Positions 1 to 8,518 of a stretch of DNA of 64,000 nt are shown piece by piece. This DNA comes from Bradyrhizobium sp. 164. GTDB lineage: Bacteria; Pseudomonadota; Alphaproteobacteria; Rhizobiales; Xanthobacteraceae. A program made the translations under genes and the position numbers. Location: NCBI RefSeq assembly GCF_023073715.1, contig NZ_JADPKA010000028.1, positions 124,001 to 188,000 of the forward strand, written 5' to 3'. Each line of letters starts with the position of its first letter. Positions within the stretch are counted from its first letter, which is position 1. The notes beneath the pieces were generated by a model that made no database searches, was not told the origin of the DNA, and saw nothing but the letters and a program-made list of their open reading frames with translations.

Positions 1-1
1 C

Positions 2-280
2 TTCACCGACGAGGAGCTGTTGCAGATCGACCGCTTCGTCCGCCGCAACACCACCGAGAAATTCGGCCCCGTCCGCCATGTCGTGCACGAGCCGGACAAG
101 GGGCTGGTGCTGGAGGTCGCTTTCGAAGGGCTCCAGCGCTCGCCGCGACACAAATCCGGCGTCGCCATGCGTTTTCCCCGCATTAGCCGCTTGCGCTGGG
201 ACAAGCCGCCGCGCGAGGCCGATCGGCTGGAAACGCTGGAAAGGATGCTGAAGGCGGAGGCGGCGGAGATCGAGGCGTGA
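2..280 (+). CDS. ATP-dependent DNA ligase, C-terminal end (partial)
   Basis: The frame is open from the first bases of the window, so only the last ~92 residues are present. The fragment contains VRRNTTEKFGPVRHV and GLQRSPRHKSGVAMRFPRI, which match the C-terminal OB-fold end of bacterial ATP-dependent DNA ligases. In that family the RSPRHKSG(I/V)AxRFPRI stretch closes the nucleotidyltransferase/OB core. These ligases seal nicks in repair (the LigC/LigD or 'cisplatin damage response' type); which subtype cannot be decided from the tail alone. No neighbour of the same pathway is visible, because the rest lies left of the window. Confidence 0.85.
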   Translation, partial: FTDEELLQIDRFVRRNTTEKFGPVRHVVHEPDKGLVLEVAFEGLQRSPRHKSGVAMRFPRISRLRWDKPPREADRLETLERMLKAEAAEIEA

Positions 281-328
281 AAGCGCGCTGAGTCGAGGCT
301 CGTTTCTCGCCCAGGCAGAGGTGCGCTC

Positions 329-350
329 CCTCTCCCGCAAGCGGGAGAGG
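329..350. repeat. Short palindromic intergenic repeat
   Basis: A perfect 10-bp stem, CCTCTCCCGC against GCGGGAGAGG, with an AA loop. It lies between the ligase gene and the next gene, in a gap of 227 bases. The same CTCTCCC..GGGAGAG motif recurs in other gaps of the window (13.8-14.0 kb), so I read it as an interspersed palindrome common in Bradyrhizobium. It could also help end the ligase transcript, but no T-run follows. Confidence 0.5.
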
Positions 351-507
351 TTTGCACCGCGCCCGCGGCGGGCGGCGCGCCCAAATCGTGGCCCTGGCGC
401 TGCCCGAATTAAAATGCGGTAAGCTGATTGACGCACCGTTGCGGGTTCCCCATGTGCCCCGCGGTGACCTATAATCGGGGCGAATCCCCGTTGAGGAGTT
501 TCTTGCG

Positions 508-813
508 ATGGCCCACGACGTCAGAGATTTGCCGGCTGGCCGCAGCGATGGCCTGAACCGCTTTCTCGGCGGCACGCCGCTGGCGGTCGCGTTTCGGCTG
601 GTCCTGCTCTCGATCCTGGTCGGCGTCGTGCTGGCCGCGATCGGCTTCGATCCCTGGAATATCATCTACAGCATCCGCCTGTTATTCCAGCGGCTGTGGG
701 ATCTCGGCTTCGATGCCGTGAACTGGCTGTGGCGCTACTTCCTGCTGGGCGCGGTCATCGTTATTCCGATCTGGCTGCTGTCGCGCGTGTTCGGCGCGCC
801 GCGCGGCAGGTAA
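508..813 (+). CDS. Small membrane protein, DUF6460-like
   Basis: A 101-residue protein with two predicted membrane segments, about residues 31-51 (FRLVLLSILVGVVLAAIGF) and 76-95 (YFLLGAVIVIPIWLLSRVF). Between them is an amphipathic stretch, FDPWNIIYSIRLLFQRLW. The pattern LGGTPL..VLLSILVG..LAAIGFDPWNI resembles the small alphaproteobacterial DUF6460 family, whose function is unknown; this is recalled, not searched. The ATG follows a TTGAGGAG ribosome site at suitable spacing. It lies 21 bp before the MBL hydrolase gene and may be co-transcribed with it. Confidence 0.75.
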   Translation: MAHDVRDLPAGRSDGLNRFLGGTPLAVAFRLVLLSILVGVVLAAIGFDPWNIIYSIRLLFQRLWDLGFDAVNWLWRYFLLGAVIVIPIWLLSRVFGAPRGR

Positions 814-834
814 GGATTTAGGGGCCCGCAGCCG

Positions 835-1569
835 ATGCAACTACGCTTTGTCGGCTGCGGTGACGCCTTCGGCTCCGGTGGCAGGCTCAACACCTGCTTC
901 CACATCTCGGGGCGCGAGACCAATTTCCTGATCGATTGCGGCGCGTCGGCTCTGCCGGCCCTGAAACGGCTGGAGATCGAGCGCAATGACATCGATCTCA
1001 TTCTCATCACACATTTCCACGGCGATCATTTCGCCGGGCTGCCATTCTTCCTGCTCGACGCCCAATTCTCGCGGCGGACGCGGCCGCTGACGATTGCGGG
1101 CCCGCAAGGCATCGAGATGCGACTAACGCAGGTGATGGAAGCGCTGTTCGAGCACTCCTCGAAGACAAAACAAGGTTTCGAGCTCTCCGTCGTCGAACTC
1201 GCGCCTCAGCAAAGCCAGAGCTTCGACGCAGTGACAGTGACGCCCTACCCGGTCGTGCACGGCCAATCCGGCGGGCCATTCCTGGCCTATCGCGTCGAGG
1301 CTGAGGGCCGCACGCTCGCCTACAGCGCCGATACCGAATGGACGGAGACGCTCATTCCGCTGGCGCATGGCGCGGATCTTTTCATTGCCGAAGCCTATAT
1401 GTACGAGAAGGCGGTCAAGAACCATCTCAGCCTGAAGACCTTGGAACAGCATCTGCCCGCGATCGGCGCAAAGCGCCTCGTCCTCACCCATATGAGCGAG
1501 GACATGCTGTCGCGCCTGGACGACATCGAGCATCTCGCCGCCGAAGACGGCATGGCGCTCGTGTTCTGA
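835..1569 (+). CDS. MBL-fold metallo-hydrolase (RNase Z-like)
   Basis: 244 residues, full length for a compact metallo-beta-lactamase-fold hydrolase. The zinc motif HFHGDH lies at residues 60-65. Further candidate ligands are the His of PVVHGQ, the Asp of YSADTEW and the His of VLTHMSED near the C terminus, in the family order. The N terminus, MQLRFVGCGDAFGSGGR, matches the RNase Z/ElaC-like start. The substrate could be a tRNA 3' trailer, a cyclic phosphodiester or a small ester, and this cannot be told from sequence. The MATE exporter gene starts one base after its stop codon, so the two are probably translated from one message. Confidence 0.88.
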   Translation: MQLRFVGCGDAFGSGGRLNTCFHISGRETNFLIDCGASALPALKRLEIERNDIDLILITHFHGDHFAGLPFFLLDAQFSRRTRPLTIAGPQGIEMRLTQVMEALFEHSSKTKQGFELSVVELAPQQSQSFDAVTVTPYPVVHGQSGGPFLAYRVEAEGRTLAYSADTEWTETLIPLAHGADLFIAEAYMYEKAVKNHLSLKTLEQHLPAIGAKRLVLTHMSEDMLSRLDDIEHLAAEDGMALVF

Positions 1570-1570
1570 C

Positions 1571-2896
1571 ATGCACGCGCCCGTTCATCCCAGGATCGGT
1601 TCCCGCCAGGTGTTCGCCATCGCCGGGCCTGCGATGGTCGCGAACCTCACCACGCCGCTGATCGGCGTGGTCTCGACCACAGCGATCGGACGGCTCGACG
1701 ATGCGGCGCTGCTCGGCGGCGTCGCGATCGCGTCAGTGATTTTCGACTGCCTGTTCTGGCTGTTCGGCTTCCTGCGCATGAGCACGCTCGCCTTCACCGC
1801 GCAATCGCTGGGCGCTGGTGATACGCGCGAGCCGACCGCGATCCTGGCGCGCGGTTTCATCGTTGCTGGCCTGATCGGCGCCGCGCTGATCGCACTGCAA
1901 CTGCCGCTCGCCGCGATGCTGTTCGACCTCATGGGCGGCAGCGAGGGCGTGACGCAGGCCGCGAAGACGTACTTCAAGATCCGGATCTGGTCGTCGCCGT
2001 TCGCGCTCGCCAACTACGTCATCCTCGGCTGGCTGATCGGCCAGGCCCGCGCCAATTCGGCTCTGTTGCTTCAGGTCGTCATCAACCTCGTCAACATGGC
2101 GGCGACGATCCTGCTGGTGCTGGTCTACGACACCGGCATCGCCGGCGCCGCGAGCGCCGCGCTGTTGTCGGAAGCCGTCGGGTTCGCCCTTGGCGTGATC
2201 GTCTGCCGCTATTATGCCGGCGGCGGCTTCGCCGTCCCGTACGCTACGCTGCTCGACCGCGAGAAGCTCCTGCGGATGCTGGCGGTGAATTCGGACATCC
2301 TGATCCGCACCGCGGCGCTGATCGCCGTGTTCCTGTTCTTCACCGCCAAGGGCGCACAGGCCGGCGACGTCATGCTGGCCGCCAACTCCGTGCTCAACAA
2401 CTTCCTGCTGGTCAGCGCCTTCTTCCTCGACGGTCTCGCCAACGCGGCCCAGCAGCTCTGCGGCCGCAGCCTTGGCGCACGCGATGCCAAGGGATTTGCC
2501 GATTCGACCCGGCTGGTGCTGCTGTGGGGACTCGGCTTTGCAATCGTCGTCGCGGTGCTGTTTGCGCTGTTCGGGCCGGCCCTGATCGATTTCATGACGG
2601 CGAGCGAAGACGTCCGCCGTACCGCGCGCGACTTCCTGCCGTTCGTTGTACTCGCGCCCCTACCCGGCGTCTTCGCCTTCGGCTTCGACGGCATCTACAT
2701 CGGCGCGACCTGGGCGCGCGAGATGCGCAATTTGATGCTGGCCTCGCTCGCGATCTTCCTCGGCACCTGGTGGGCGCTGCAATCGTTCGGCAATGCCGGA
2801 CTGTGGAGCGCCCTGCTGGCCTCCTACGTCTCGCGCGGCGGCTTGCAGGCCGCGCGCTATCCGGCGCAGTTCAGGGCGACGTTTTCGAAGCCGTAG
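1571..2896 (+). CDS. MATE family efflux transporter
   Basis: 441 residues and strongly hydrophobic, with about twelve membrane segments arranged as two repeats. The N-terminal half starts RQVFAIAGPAMVANLTTPLIGVVSTTAIG, the typical MATE opening, and the second half has the related LAANSVLNNFLLVSAFFLDGLANAAQQL. The family exports drugs or metabolites in exchange for Na+ or H+ across the inner membrane. The ATG lies one base after the stop of the upstream MBL hydrolase, which suggests translational coupling. The substrate is unknown. DinF-type members are the closest by general look. Confidence 0.9.
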   Translation: MHAPVHPRIGSRQVFAIAGPAMVANLTTPLIGVVSTTAIGRLDDAALLGGVAIASVIFDCLFWLFGFLRMSTLAFTAQSLGAGDTREPTAILARGFIVAGLIGAALIALQLPLAAMLFDLMGGSEGVTQAAKTYFKIRIWSSPFALANYVILGWLIGQARANSALLLQVVINLVNMAATILLVLVYDTGIAGAASAALLSEAVGFALGVIVCRYYAGGGFAVPYATLLDREKLLRMLAVNSDILIRTAALIAVFLFFTAKGAQAGDVMLAANSVLNNFLLVSAFFLDGLANAAQQLCGRSLGARDAKGFADSTRLVLLWGLGFAIVVAVLFALFGPALIDFMTASEDVRRTARDFLPFVVLAPLPGVFAFGFDGIYIGATWAREMRNLMLASLAIFLGTWWALQSFGNAGLWSALLASYVSRGGLQAARYPAQFRATFSKP

Positions 2897-2920
2897 AAAG
2901 ATCGTACCCGAGATGTTCGT

Positions 2921-2967
2921 GTCCCGGACGCGCTGCAGCGTGAAACGCTGCTGCGCAGAGCCGGGAC
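2921..2967. repeat. Palindromic interspersed repeat (REP-like)
   Basis: GTCCCGG at 2921 pairs with CCGGGAC ending at 2967. Inside this, GCGCTGCAGCG pairs imperfectly with CGCTGCTGCGC around a TGAAA loop. The whole is a strong hairpin in the gap between the convergent MATE and pyrD genes. The sequence is of a type I recognise as widely repeated between Bradyrhizobium genes. It may also act as a bidirectional transcription stop. Confidence 0.55.
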
Positions 2968-3025
2968 CCCGTGGCTTGTGGGCCCCGATCAGCACCGCAC
3001 CGCCCAAGGCGGCGCGGAGTCCACC

Positions 3026-4123
3026 TTACATCCCCGGCCAATCTTCCGCCGTGAGCGTCGCCGCATCCGCGCCGACGATCTCGGAGAGCGAATCCCGCCC
3101 GGTGCGGAGCAGCGTCGAGGTCAGGTCGCGCTTGATCTCGTCGACGAGGCCGAGTCCTTTGTAGACCAGCGACGAATAGAGCTGGATCAAGCTGGCACCG
3201 GCGCGGATCTTGGTCAGCGCGGCCCCGCCCGAATCGACGCCACCAACGCCGATCAGGGGAAATGCGCCCTCGACGCGCACATAGGTCTCCGCGACCATGC
3301 GCGTCGACAGGCGGAATAGTGGTCGTCCGGACAGACCGCCCTGCTCCCTGGCGCGCATCTCCTCGCGCAGCGTGGTCGGTCGCGCGATCGTCGTGTTCGA
3401 CACGATCATGCCGTCGACCCGGCGCGAGCGCGCCACCTGCACGACATCGTCGAGCTGAGCAAGGCTGAGATCAGGCGCGATCTTGAGCAGCACCGGCGTG
3501 TCGCCCGCCTTCTGGCGCACCCGTTCCCGCGCGTCGATCACGCGTGCGAGAAGATCGTCGAGCAGTGCGCCTTCCTGCAAATTGCGCAGACCCGGTGTGT
3601 TCGGGGAGGAGACGTTGACGGTGAAATAGCTCGCAACCGGCGCAAAGGTCTCGATCAGCTTGACGTAGTCGCCGACGCGATCGGGTGAATCCTTGTTGGC
3701 GCCGACATTGACGCCGACGATGCCGCCGTGCGCTGCGCGCGCCGCGAGCCGGCGCAAGGCGACGTCCGCGCCGTCATTGTTGAAGCCCATGCGGTTGATG
3801 ACGGCCTCGTCGCGCTCCAGCCGGAACAGCCGCGGCCGCGGGTTGCCGCTTTGCGGCTTCGGCGTCACCGAGCCGATCTCGACGAAGCCGAAGCCGAGCC
3901 GCAGCAACGCATCCGGCACCTCGGCGCTTTTGTCGAAGCCCGCGGCCATGCCGATCGGATTGGGGAAGTTGAGCCCGAAGGCGCGCACCGCGAGCTTGGG
4001 ATCATCAAGGCGCGGCTTGACGGGTGGCAAGAAGCGCAGACCCTGGATCGCGAGCCGATGCGCATCCTCCGGGTCGAGCCAGCGCAGCACCGGCAGCGAA
4101 AACGCGTCGAAAGCGCGGATCAC
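3026..4123 (-). CDS. pyrD: Dihydroorotate dehydrogenase (quinone), class 2
   Basis: 365 residues, the normal length for the membrane-associated class 2 enzyme, which oxidises dihydroorotate to orotate in pyrimidine synthesis and passes electrons to quinone. The N-terminal amphipathic region (FDAFSLPVLRWLDPEDAHRLAI) is the usual membrane/quinone tunnel segment. Hallmarks are GMAAGFDKSAEVPD (58-71), the catalytic-serine motif NVSSPNTPGLR (170-180), the FMN-binding VSNTT and GVGGVDSGG near the C-terminal third. Its ATG overlaps the stop of the DUF952 gene by 4 bases, so the two form a coupled pair. Confidence 0.97.
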   Translation of the reverse strand: MIRAFDAFSLPVLRWLDPEDAHRLAIQGLRFLPPVKPRLDDPKLAVRAFGLNFPNPIGMAAGFDKSAEVPDALLRLGFGFVEIGSVTPKPQSGNPRPRLFRLERDEAVINRMGFNNDGADVALRRLAARAAHGGIVGVNVGANKDSPDRVGDYVKLIETFAPVASYFTVNVSSPNTPGLRNLQEGALLDDLLARVIDARERVRQKAGDTPVLLKIAPDLSLAQLDDVVQVARSRRVDGMIVSNTTIARPTTLREEMRAREQGGLSGRPLFRLSTRMVAETYVRVEGAFPLIGVGGVDSGGAALTKIRAGASLIQLYSSLVYKGLGLVDEIKRDLTSTLLRTGRDSLSEIVGADAATLTAEDWPGM

Positions 4124-4464
4124 GGGGCAAGCTCCGGAACATCGTGACCGCCGTCGGAACGCAAGTTGAGGTTCATCACAGCGATCACCGCGCCGAGATC
4201 GAGCTCGCCATAAAGGTGCGGAAACAGCTCGTCATTGCGCGATCGCTCCCAGCGCAATTCGCTGCCGAGCGCATCGCCGTCGACCTCCACCAGGAACAGC
4301 GCGCGCTGCCCGACATAGTGCTTGCGCAGGGTCTCGGGAACCTGGGTGGCGGTCGAGAAATGGATGAAACCGTCGCGCGCATCGTCCGCGCTGCCACGGT
4401 AGACACCCTGCCGTTCCGCCTCGCGCCAGGCCGAGGCCGGACAGATTTTGTAGATCTTGACCAC
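4120..4464 (-). CDS. DUF952 domain protein
   Basis: 114 residues covering the whole DUF952 fold: IYKICPASAWREAERQGVYRGSADDARDGFIHFST, then LFLVEVDGDALGSELRWERSRN and FPHLYGELDLGAV. The FIHFS and FPHLYG motifs are the recognisable family signatures. The family has an ADP-ribosyltransferase-like fold, but its biochemical role is not established. It precedes pyrD with a 4-base overlap, an arrangement I know from other Bradyrhizobiaceae. Confidence 0.92.
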   Translation of the reverse strand: MVKIYKICPASAWREAERQGVYRGSADDARDGFIHFSTATQVPETLRKHYVGQRALFLVEVDGDALGSELRWERSRNDELFPHLYGELDLGAVIAVMNLNLRSDGGHDVPELAP

Positions 4465-4570
4465 CGCTACCGCAGTCCTGTTTGCTCTTTGAGTTTTTTG
4501 GGATTTTTCGTCTCTCGCGGGTCCTCAAAACCCGGCCGCGACCGTAAAGGCGGCCCCTTCTGAACTCAAG

Positions 4571-4714
4571 ACCTAGAGCCTTTCCGTTCCGATGAAATCG
4601 GAACGGGCCTCTAGACTCTTGTTTTGACGCGTTTTCTTGACGCGAACCGGTGCCCACTTGGCTTGAAAAAGCTTCTGCCCACCACCCCTTGCGCGAAAAA
4701 CGGAAAACCGGTTT
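4571..4714. repeat. Bradyrhizobium-type interspersed repeat element
   Basis: It contains a perfect 10-bp hairpin, CCGTTCCGAT-GAA-ATCGGAACGG (4584-4606), flanked by CTAGAGCC and GGCCTCTAG. Then comes the recognisable TTTTGACGCGTTTTCTTGACGC and AACCGGTGCCCACTTGGCTT stretch. This composite is a familiar high-copy intergenic element of Bradyrhizobium and Rhodopseudomonas genomes. It occupies most of the gap between the divergent DUF952 and S24 regulator genes, so any promoters must lie within or beside it. Confidence 0.65.
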
Positions 4715-4745
4715 GATTTGAGGACAGTTTTCCTGAGTTGCTTCG

Positions 4746-5399
4746 ATGGTCAAACAGGCCAAAGCGCAGAGGATGCTGACTCACGACCAGATCTGGGTCG
4801 CGCTGGATCGGCTGGCGGCGCGCGCCGGGCTTTCGCCATCCGGCCTTGCCAAGCGCGCGGGGCTCGATCCCACCACCTTCAACAGGTCCAAACGCGTCAC
4901 CTCCGACGGCCGCGAGCGTTGGCCCTCGACGGAATCGATCGCGAAGGCGTTGGCGGCGGCCGGCGCCTCGATTGACAGCTTTGCCAGGCTGATCGACGAG
5001 GACGCCGGCGAGCCTCACTCGGTGCCGCTGCTCAGCTTCGCACTCGCCGGTGCGAGCGGCGCTTTCGACGAATCGGGCCTTCCATCCGGCAAGGGCTGGA
5101 CCGAAATCGCGCTTCCCACCGCCGAGAACGGCCACGCCTTTGCGCTGGAGATTTCCGGCGATGCGCTCCAACCAGCCTATCGCGACGGCGACGTCATCCT
5201 GGTCTCGCGCGGCACGCCGATCCGCAAAGGCGATCGCGTGGTGGTGAGGACCAAAGCGGGCGAGATGGCGGTCGCGACGCTGAAGCGCCGCACGGCAAAG
5301 GCGCTGGACTTGCAGCCGTTCGATGCATCACAGGCGGAGCGGGCGATCGCGGTGAGTGATGTCGCCTGGATGGCGCGGATCGTCTGGGCGAGCCAGTGA
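4746..5399 (+). CDS. HTH/S24 peptidase-like regulator, catalytic residues missing
   Basis: 217 residues. The N-terminal helix-turn-helix (about 10-75) contains SGLAKRAGLDPTTFNRSKR. The C-terminal half (about 105-217) is the LexA/CI-type S24 domain (LEISGDALQPAYRDGDVILV). In the family the nucleophile is the Ser of GDSMxP and the general base is the Lys of VKxLKR. Here they read GDALQP (Ala140) and VATLKR (Ala177), so both catalytic positions appear lost. The protein should still bind DNA and dimerise but probably cannot cleave itself. It likely represses its own or nearby promoters; its target is unknown. It converges on lysK. Confidence 0.88.
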   Translation: MVKQAKAQRMLTHDQIWVALDRLAARAGLSPSGLAKRAGLDPTTFNRSKRVTSDGRERWPSTESIAKALAAAGASIDSFARLIDEDAGEPHSVPLLSFALAGASGAFDESGLPSGKGWTEIALPTAENGHAFALEISGDALQPAYRDGDVILVSRGTPIRKGDRVVVRTKAGEMAVATLKRRTAKALDLQPFDASQAERAIAVSDVAWMARIVWASQ

Positions 5400-5407
5400 T
5401 TGCGCCC

Positions 5408-5430
5408 CGCCTGGCGTGGTGAACCAGGCG
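5408..5430. terminator. Hairpin between convergent genes
   Basis: CGCCTGG (5408-5414) pairs perfectly with CCAGGCG (5424-5430) around a 9-base loop, just after the stop of the S24 regulator and ahead of the convergent lysK stop. No T-run follows, so this is at best a weak or Rho-assisted stop. Confidence 0.3.
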
Positions 5431-5502
5431 ATGACATCACCCGCGCCGCGCGTTTCGCCGTGGCCCTCGGCAAGGTCAAGTACAAGCAATCGGGACTACG
5501 TC

Positions 5503-7143
5503 CTACGCACTCCGCGCCAGCGCGCCGTCGATCATGTTGACCGCGTTCTGGATGCCGTAGACCGCGACGAAGGAGCCGAAGCGCGGGCCCTTCTCCTGAC
5601 CGAGCAGCACCTGGTAAAGCATGTTGAACCAGTCGAGCGTGACGCCGGGACGGCCGTCCTTGCCCTTCTTGACCTGATCGAGGAACGGCTCGCGGCGGCC
5701 GACCTCGTAGACGACGTTCTGAATGTCCTCGGCCGAGGCGTCCTCCGGCAGTTGCGACAGCGCATCGCGCAGGTCCTGTAGCGCGGCACGCTCGCTATCA
5801 GTCGGCTCGCGAAATTGCTTCGTGGGCGCGACGAAGTCGCGGTAGTAGTTGATGGCATAGCCGACCATGGCATCGAGCTTCGGATGCGTCTGCGGGCTCA
5901 CGCCGGGACGGTAGCGGCCAATAAAACCCCACAAGGTCTCGGCATTCTCCGCGTTCGACGACGACACCAGCGTCAAGAGGAGCTGGAAGGTGACGGGCAT
6001 GTCGCCTTTCGGCGGATGGCCGTTATGAATGTGCCAGACCGGATTGCCGAGCTGCTGCTTGGCATCCTGCTTGGCAAAGCCGTCGATGAATTGCTGGTAA
6101 TCGTCGACATTGCGCGGGATGACGTCGAAATAGAGCCGCTTGGCCGCCTTCGGCTCACGGTACATGAACAGCGACAGCGATTCCGGCGAGGCGTAGCGTA
6201 GCCATTCGTCTATGGTGAGGCCGTTGCCCTTCGACTTCGAGATCTTCTGGCCCTTCTCGTCGAGGAACAGCTCGTAGTTGAAGCCTTCCGGCGGCGTGGC
6301 GCCAAGCGCCCTGGCAATCGCGCCGGACAGCTTCACGGAGTCGATGAGGTCCTTGCCGGCCATCTCGTAGTCGACGCCGAGCGCGACCCAGCGCATCGCC
6401 CAATCGGCCTTCCACTGACACTTGACGTTGCCGCCGGTGACCGGCGTTTCGACTTCCTGGTTGGTGTCAGGATCGACATAGGTCACCGTGCCGGCCGCGA
6501 CATCGCGCCGGATCATCGGCACTTGCAGCACCACGCCTGTCGTCTTGCTGATCGGCAGGAATGGCGAATAGGTGGCGCGGCGGTCGGGCCCGAGCGTCGG
6601 CAGGATGATCGCCATGATCTTGTCGTAGGCGGCCAGCATCTTAAGCAACGTCGCATCGAAGCGGCCCGATGTGTAGTAATCGGTCGAGCTCGCGAACTCG
6701 TAGTCGAAACCGAAATGGTCGAGGAAGGCGCGCAGGCGCGCATTGTTGTGCGCACCAAAGCTGTCATGCGTGCCGAAGGGATCGGGGACGCGCGTGAGCG
6801 GCTTGCCGAGATTGGCTTCCAGCGGCGCCCGGTTCTGCACGTTGTCAGGCACCTTGCGCAGGCCATCCATGTCGTCGGAGAAGGCGAGCAGGCGCGTCTT
6901 GATCTTGTCCTCGGTCAGCACGCGGAAAGCATGGCGCACCATCGAGGTGCGCGCGACCTCGCCGAACGTGCCGATATGCGGCAAGCCGGAGGGACCGTAG
7001 CCGGTCTCGAACAGCACCTCGTCCTTCGGGCTTTTCTTCAGCCGCGCGACGATCGCCTTCGCCTGCTCAAACGGCCAGGCGTTGGATTGTTCGGCGAGCG
7101 CACGCAGGTCGCTCGGGCTCGCGGCAAGATCGATAACGGACAT
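5503..7143 (-). CDS. lysK: Class I lysyl-tRNA synthetase
   Basis: 546 residues, the usual length for the archaeal-type class I enzyme that most alphaproteobacteria use in place of class II LysS. It charges tRNA-Lys with lysine in the cytoplasm. The class I nucleotide-binding motif is [10 protein letters not shown] (51-60), the HIGH equivalent. [10 protein letters not shown] near residue 299 is the KMSKS equivalent. The Rossmann region, [14 protein letters not shown], and the C-terminal anticodon-binding helical domain are complete. The ATG lies before a GC-rich gap holding interspersed repeats. It appears to be transcribed alone. Confidence 0.97.
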   Translation of the reverse strand: MSVIDLAASPSDLRALAEQSNAWPFEQAKAIVARLKKSPKDEVLFETGYGPSGLPHIGTFGEVARTSMVRHAFRVLTEDKIKTRLLAFSDDMDGLRKVPDNVQNRAPLEANLGKPLTRVPDPFGTHDSFGAHNNARLRAFLDHFGFDYEFASSTDYYTSGRFDATLLKMLAAYDKIMAIILPTLGPDRRATYSPFLPISKTTGVVLQVPMIRRDVAAGTVTYVDPDTNQEVETPVTGGNVKCQWKADWAMRWVALGVDYEMAGKDLIDSVKLSGAIARALGATPPEGFNYELFLDEKGQKISKSKGNGLTIDEWLRYASPESLSLFMYREPKAAKRLYFDVIPRNVDDYQQFIDGFAKQDAKQQLGNPVWHIHNGHPPKGDMPVTFQLLLTLVSSSNAENAETLWGFIGRYRPGVSPQTHPKLDAMVGYAINYYRDFVAPTKQFREPTDSERAALQDLRDALSQLPEDASAEDIQNVVYEVGRREPFLDQVKKGKDGRPGVTLDWFNMLYQVLLGQEKGPRFGSFVAVYGIQNAVNMIDGALARSA

Positions 7144-7209
7144 CGGGGCCTCCGGGCCGCGGAAAATAGCGATTTCCGGGCAGAATGCAATTTTGTGGGC
7201 GAGTGTCAG

Positions 7210-7316
7210 ACCCTCACCCTGAGGAGCGCGCTGTTCGCGCGCGTCTCGAAGGGCGAGGCCATCAGTGGGGCCTTCATCCTTCGAGAGGCTTGCTACGCAA
7301 GCCCTCAGGATGAGGA
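7210..7316. repeat. Inverted pair of interspersed repeats
   Basis: The first half (about 7210-7260) starts CCTCACCCTGAGGAGCGCGC and ends CGTCTCGAAGGGCGAGG. The second half (about 7269-7316) is the same unit reversed, with CCTTCATCCTTCGAGAGGC and CCCTCAGGATGAGG. The CCTCA-CCTGAGGA..TCTCGAAGG theme is a familiar Bradyrhizobium intergenic repeat. It lies between lysK and the binding-protein gene, where it could form a long stem that ends transcription coming from the right. Confidence 0.6.
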
Positions 7317-7335
7317 TCTGAGAGCAGCGAAGAAC

Positions 7336-8271
7336 CTAAAACGGGCTCACCGAAAAATACCGCAGCCACAGATCGGTGTAGCGGCCTTTTTCCCAGACGC
7401 GGAACAGGGCCCAGTTCAGGGCCTGGCGCAGCACGTCGTTGCCCTTGCGCACGGCGATGCCGATGCCCTCGCCGAAGAAGCGGCTCTCGACGAAGGGGCC
7501 GCCGGAGAAAGCGCAGCAATCGCCGGAATCGGTGCCGTTGATCCAGAACGCGAGCGAGATGGCGTCGCCGAAGATGAAATCGACCTCGCCCTTGCGTAAA
7601 GCGCTGCGGAGCGCATCGTCATTGGGATAGGCGTGCAGTTCGGCGTCGGTGAACATCGCCTTGAGATAAGCTTCGTGCGCGGAGCCGGCGATGACGCCGA
7701 CCTTCTTGCCTTCGAGATATTCGGGCCGGATTTCCGGCATCACCGCGTCCTTGCGCGAGACGAAACGCGCCGGCACCCGGTAATAGGGATCGGTGAAATC
7801 GACGCGGGCGCGGAGCTGCGGGCTTACCGCCATCGAGGCGATAATGGCATCGCCGCGGTTGGAGGTGAGCGCGTCGACCAGCGTCTCGAAGCGGCGCATC
7901 TGCACCGTGCAGGTCACCTTGATCTCGTCGCACAATGCGCGGGCGAGGTCGACGTTGAAGCCGGCCGGATTGCCGTCGGCGCCGGTGAAGTTGAACGGCG
8001 GATAGTCGGTCTCGGTCAGGAAACGGATCACGGTCAGGCGTGACAGGTCCGGCCGCTCCGGACGGCGCCGCGGATCCCAAAAACCGGGCACGGCCTGGGG
8101 GGCGGCCTGGGGCACGGTTTGCGGCGTGGCCGGGGGCGCAGTGGGCGGCCGCTTGGCTGGTGTCTGGGCATTCGCGCCGGATAGGCCCGCGAGCAGGCAC
8201 CCGCCGATGGCCAGCCGGCGCAGCAAGCTACGGGCAGATTTCGACGATTTCGCCTGTTGCGATGGTGCCAT
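7336..8271 (-). CDS. ABC transporter amino-acid-type substrate-binding protein
   Basis: 311 residues. A signal peptide (LLRRLAIGGCLLAGLSGANAQ, about residues 18-36) leads to a proline-rich linker and then a family-3 solute-binding domain, from TVIRFLTETDYPPFNFTGADG to the C terminus. Typical pieces are GFNVDLARALCDEIKVTC, FTDPYYRVPARFV, GVIAGSAHEAYL and DFIFGDAISLAFW. Such proteins deliver polar amino acids or similar ligands to an inner-membrane ABC permease. No permease or ATPase gene lies next to it, so it is an orphan binding protein, and its ligand is unknown. Confidence 0.88.
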   Translation of the reverse strand: MAPSQQAKSSKSARSLLRRLAIGGCLLAGLSGANAQTPAKRPPTAPPATPQTVPQAAPQAVPGFWDPRRRPERPDLSRLTVIRFLTETDYPPFNFTGADGNPAGFNVDLARALCDEIKVTCTVQMRRFETLVDALTSNRGDAIIASMAVSPQLRARVDFTDPYYRVPARFVSRKDAVMPEIRPEYLEGKKVGVIAGSAHEAYLKAMFTDAELHAYPNDDALRSALRKGEVDFIFGDAISLAFWINGTDSGDCCAFSGGPFVESRFFGEGIGIAVRKGNDVLRQALNWALFRVWEKGRYTDLWLRYFSVSPF

Positions 8272-8360
8272 CGGCCGGAAATGAACTGATATCGGTGGGA
8301 TCGGAGGGCCTTATAGACCATTCGGCCCGGAACGCGAGCGCTGAATGCGGACAAGGTGAC

Positions 8361-8500
8361 GGTGCGCTCCCTCCCCCCGTGCCGGGGGGGAAGGCGGAGG
8401 AGAGGGTGTTTCAACAACCAAGAAATCCCTCGGAGCAAAGAGCTATCACCCCCGCCTCCGCTGCACCTCTCCCGCAGGCCAGGTAGGAGGGTGAGCTCGC
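8361..8500. repeat. GC-rich intergenic region with hairpins
   Basis: This stretch lies in the 247-base gap between the SCO gene and the orphan binding-protein gene, both on the minus strand. CCCCCC (8373-8378) faces GGGGGG (8384-8389). Further right is a CACCTCTCCCGCAGGCCAGG block of the common interspersed type. I see no gene here. It probably separates two transcription units. Confidence 0.4.
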
Positions 8501-8518
8501 GGTGCGATCGCGCTCTTC

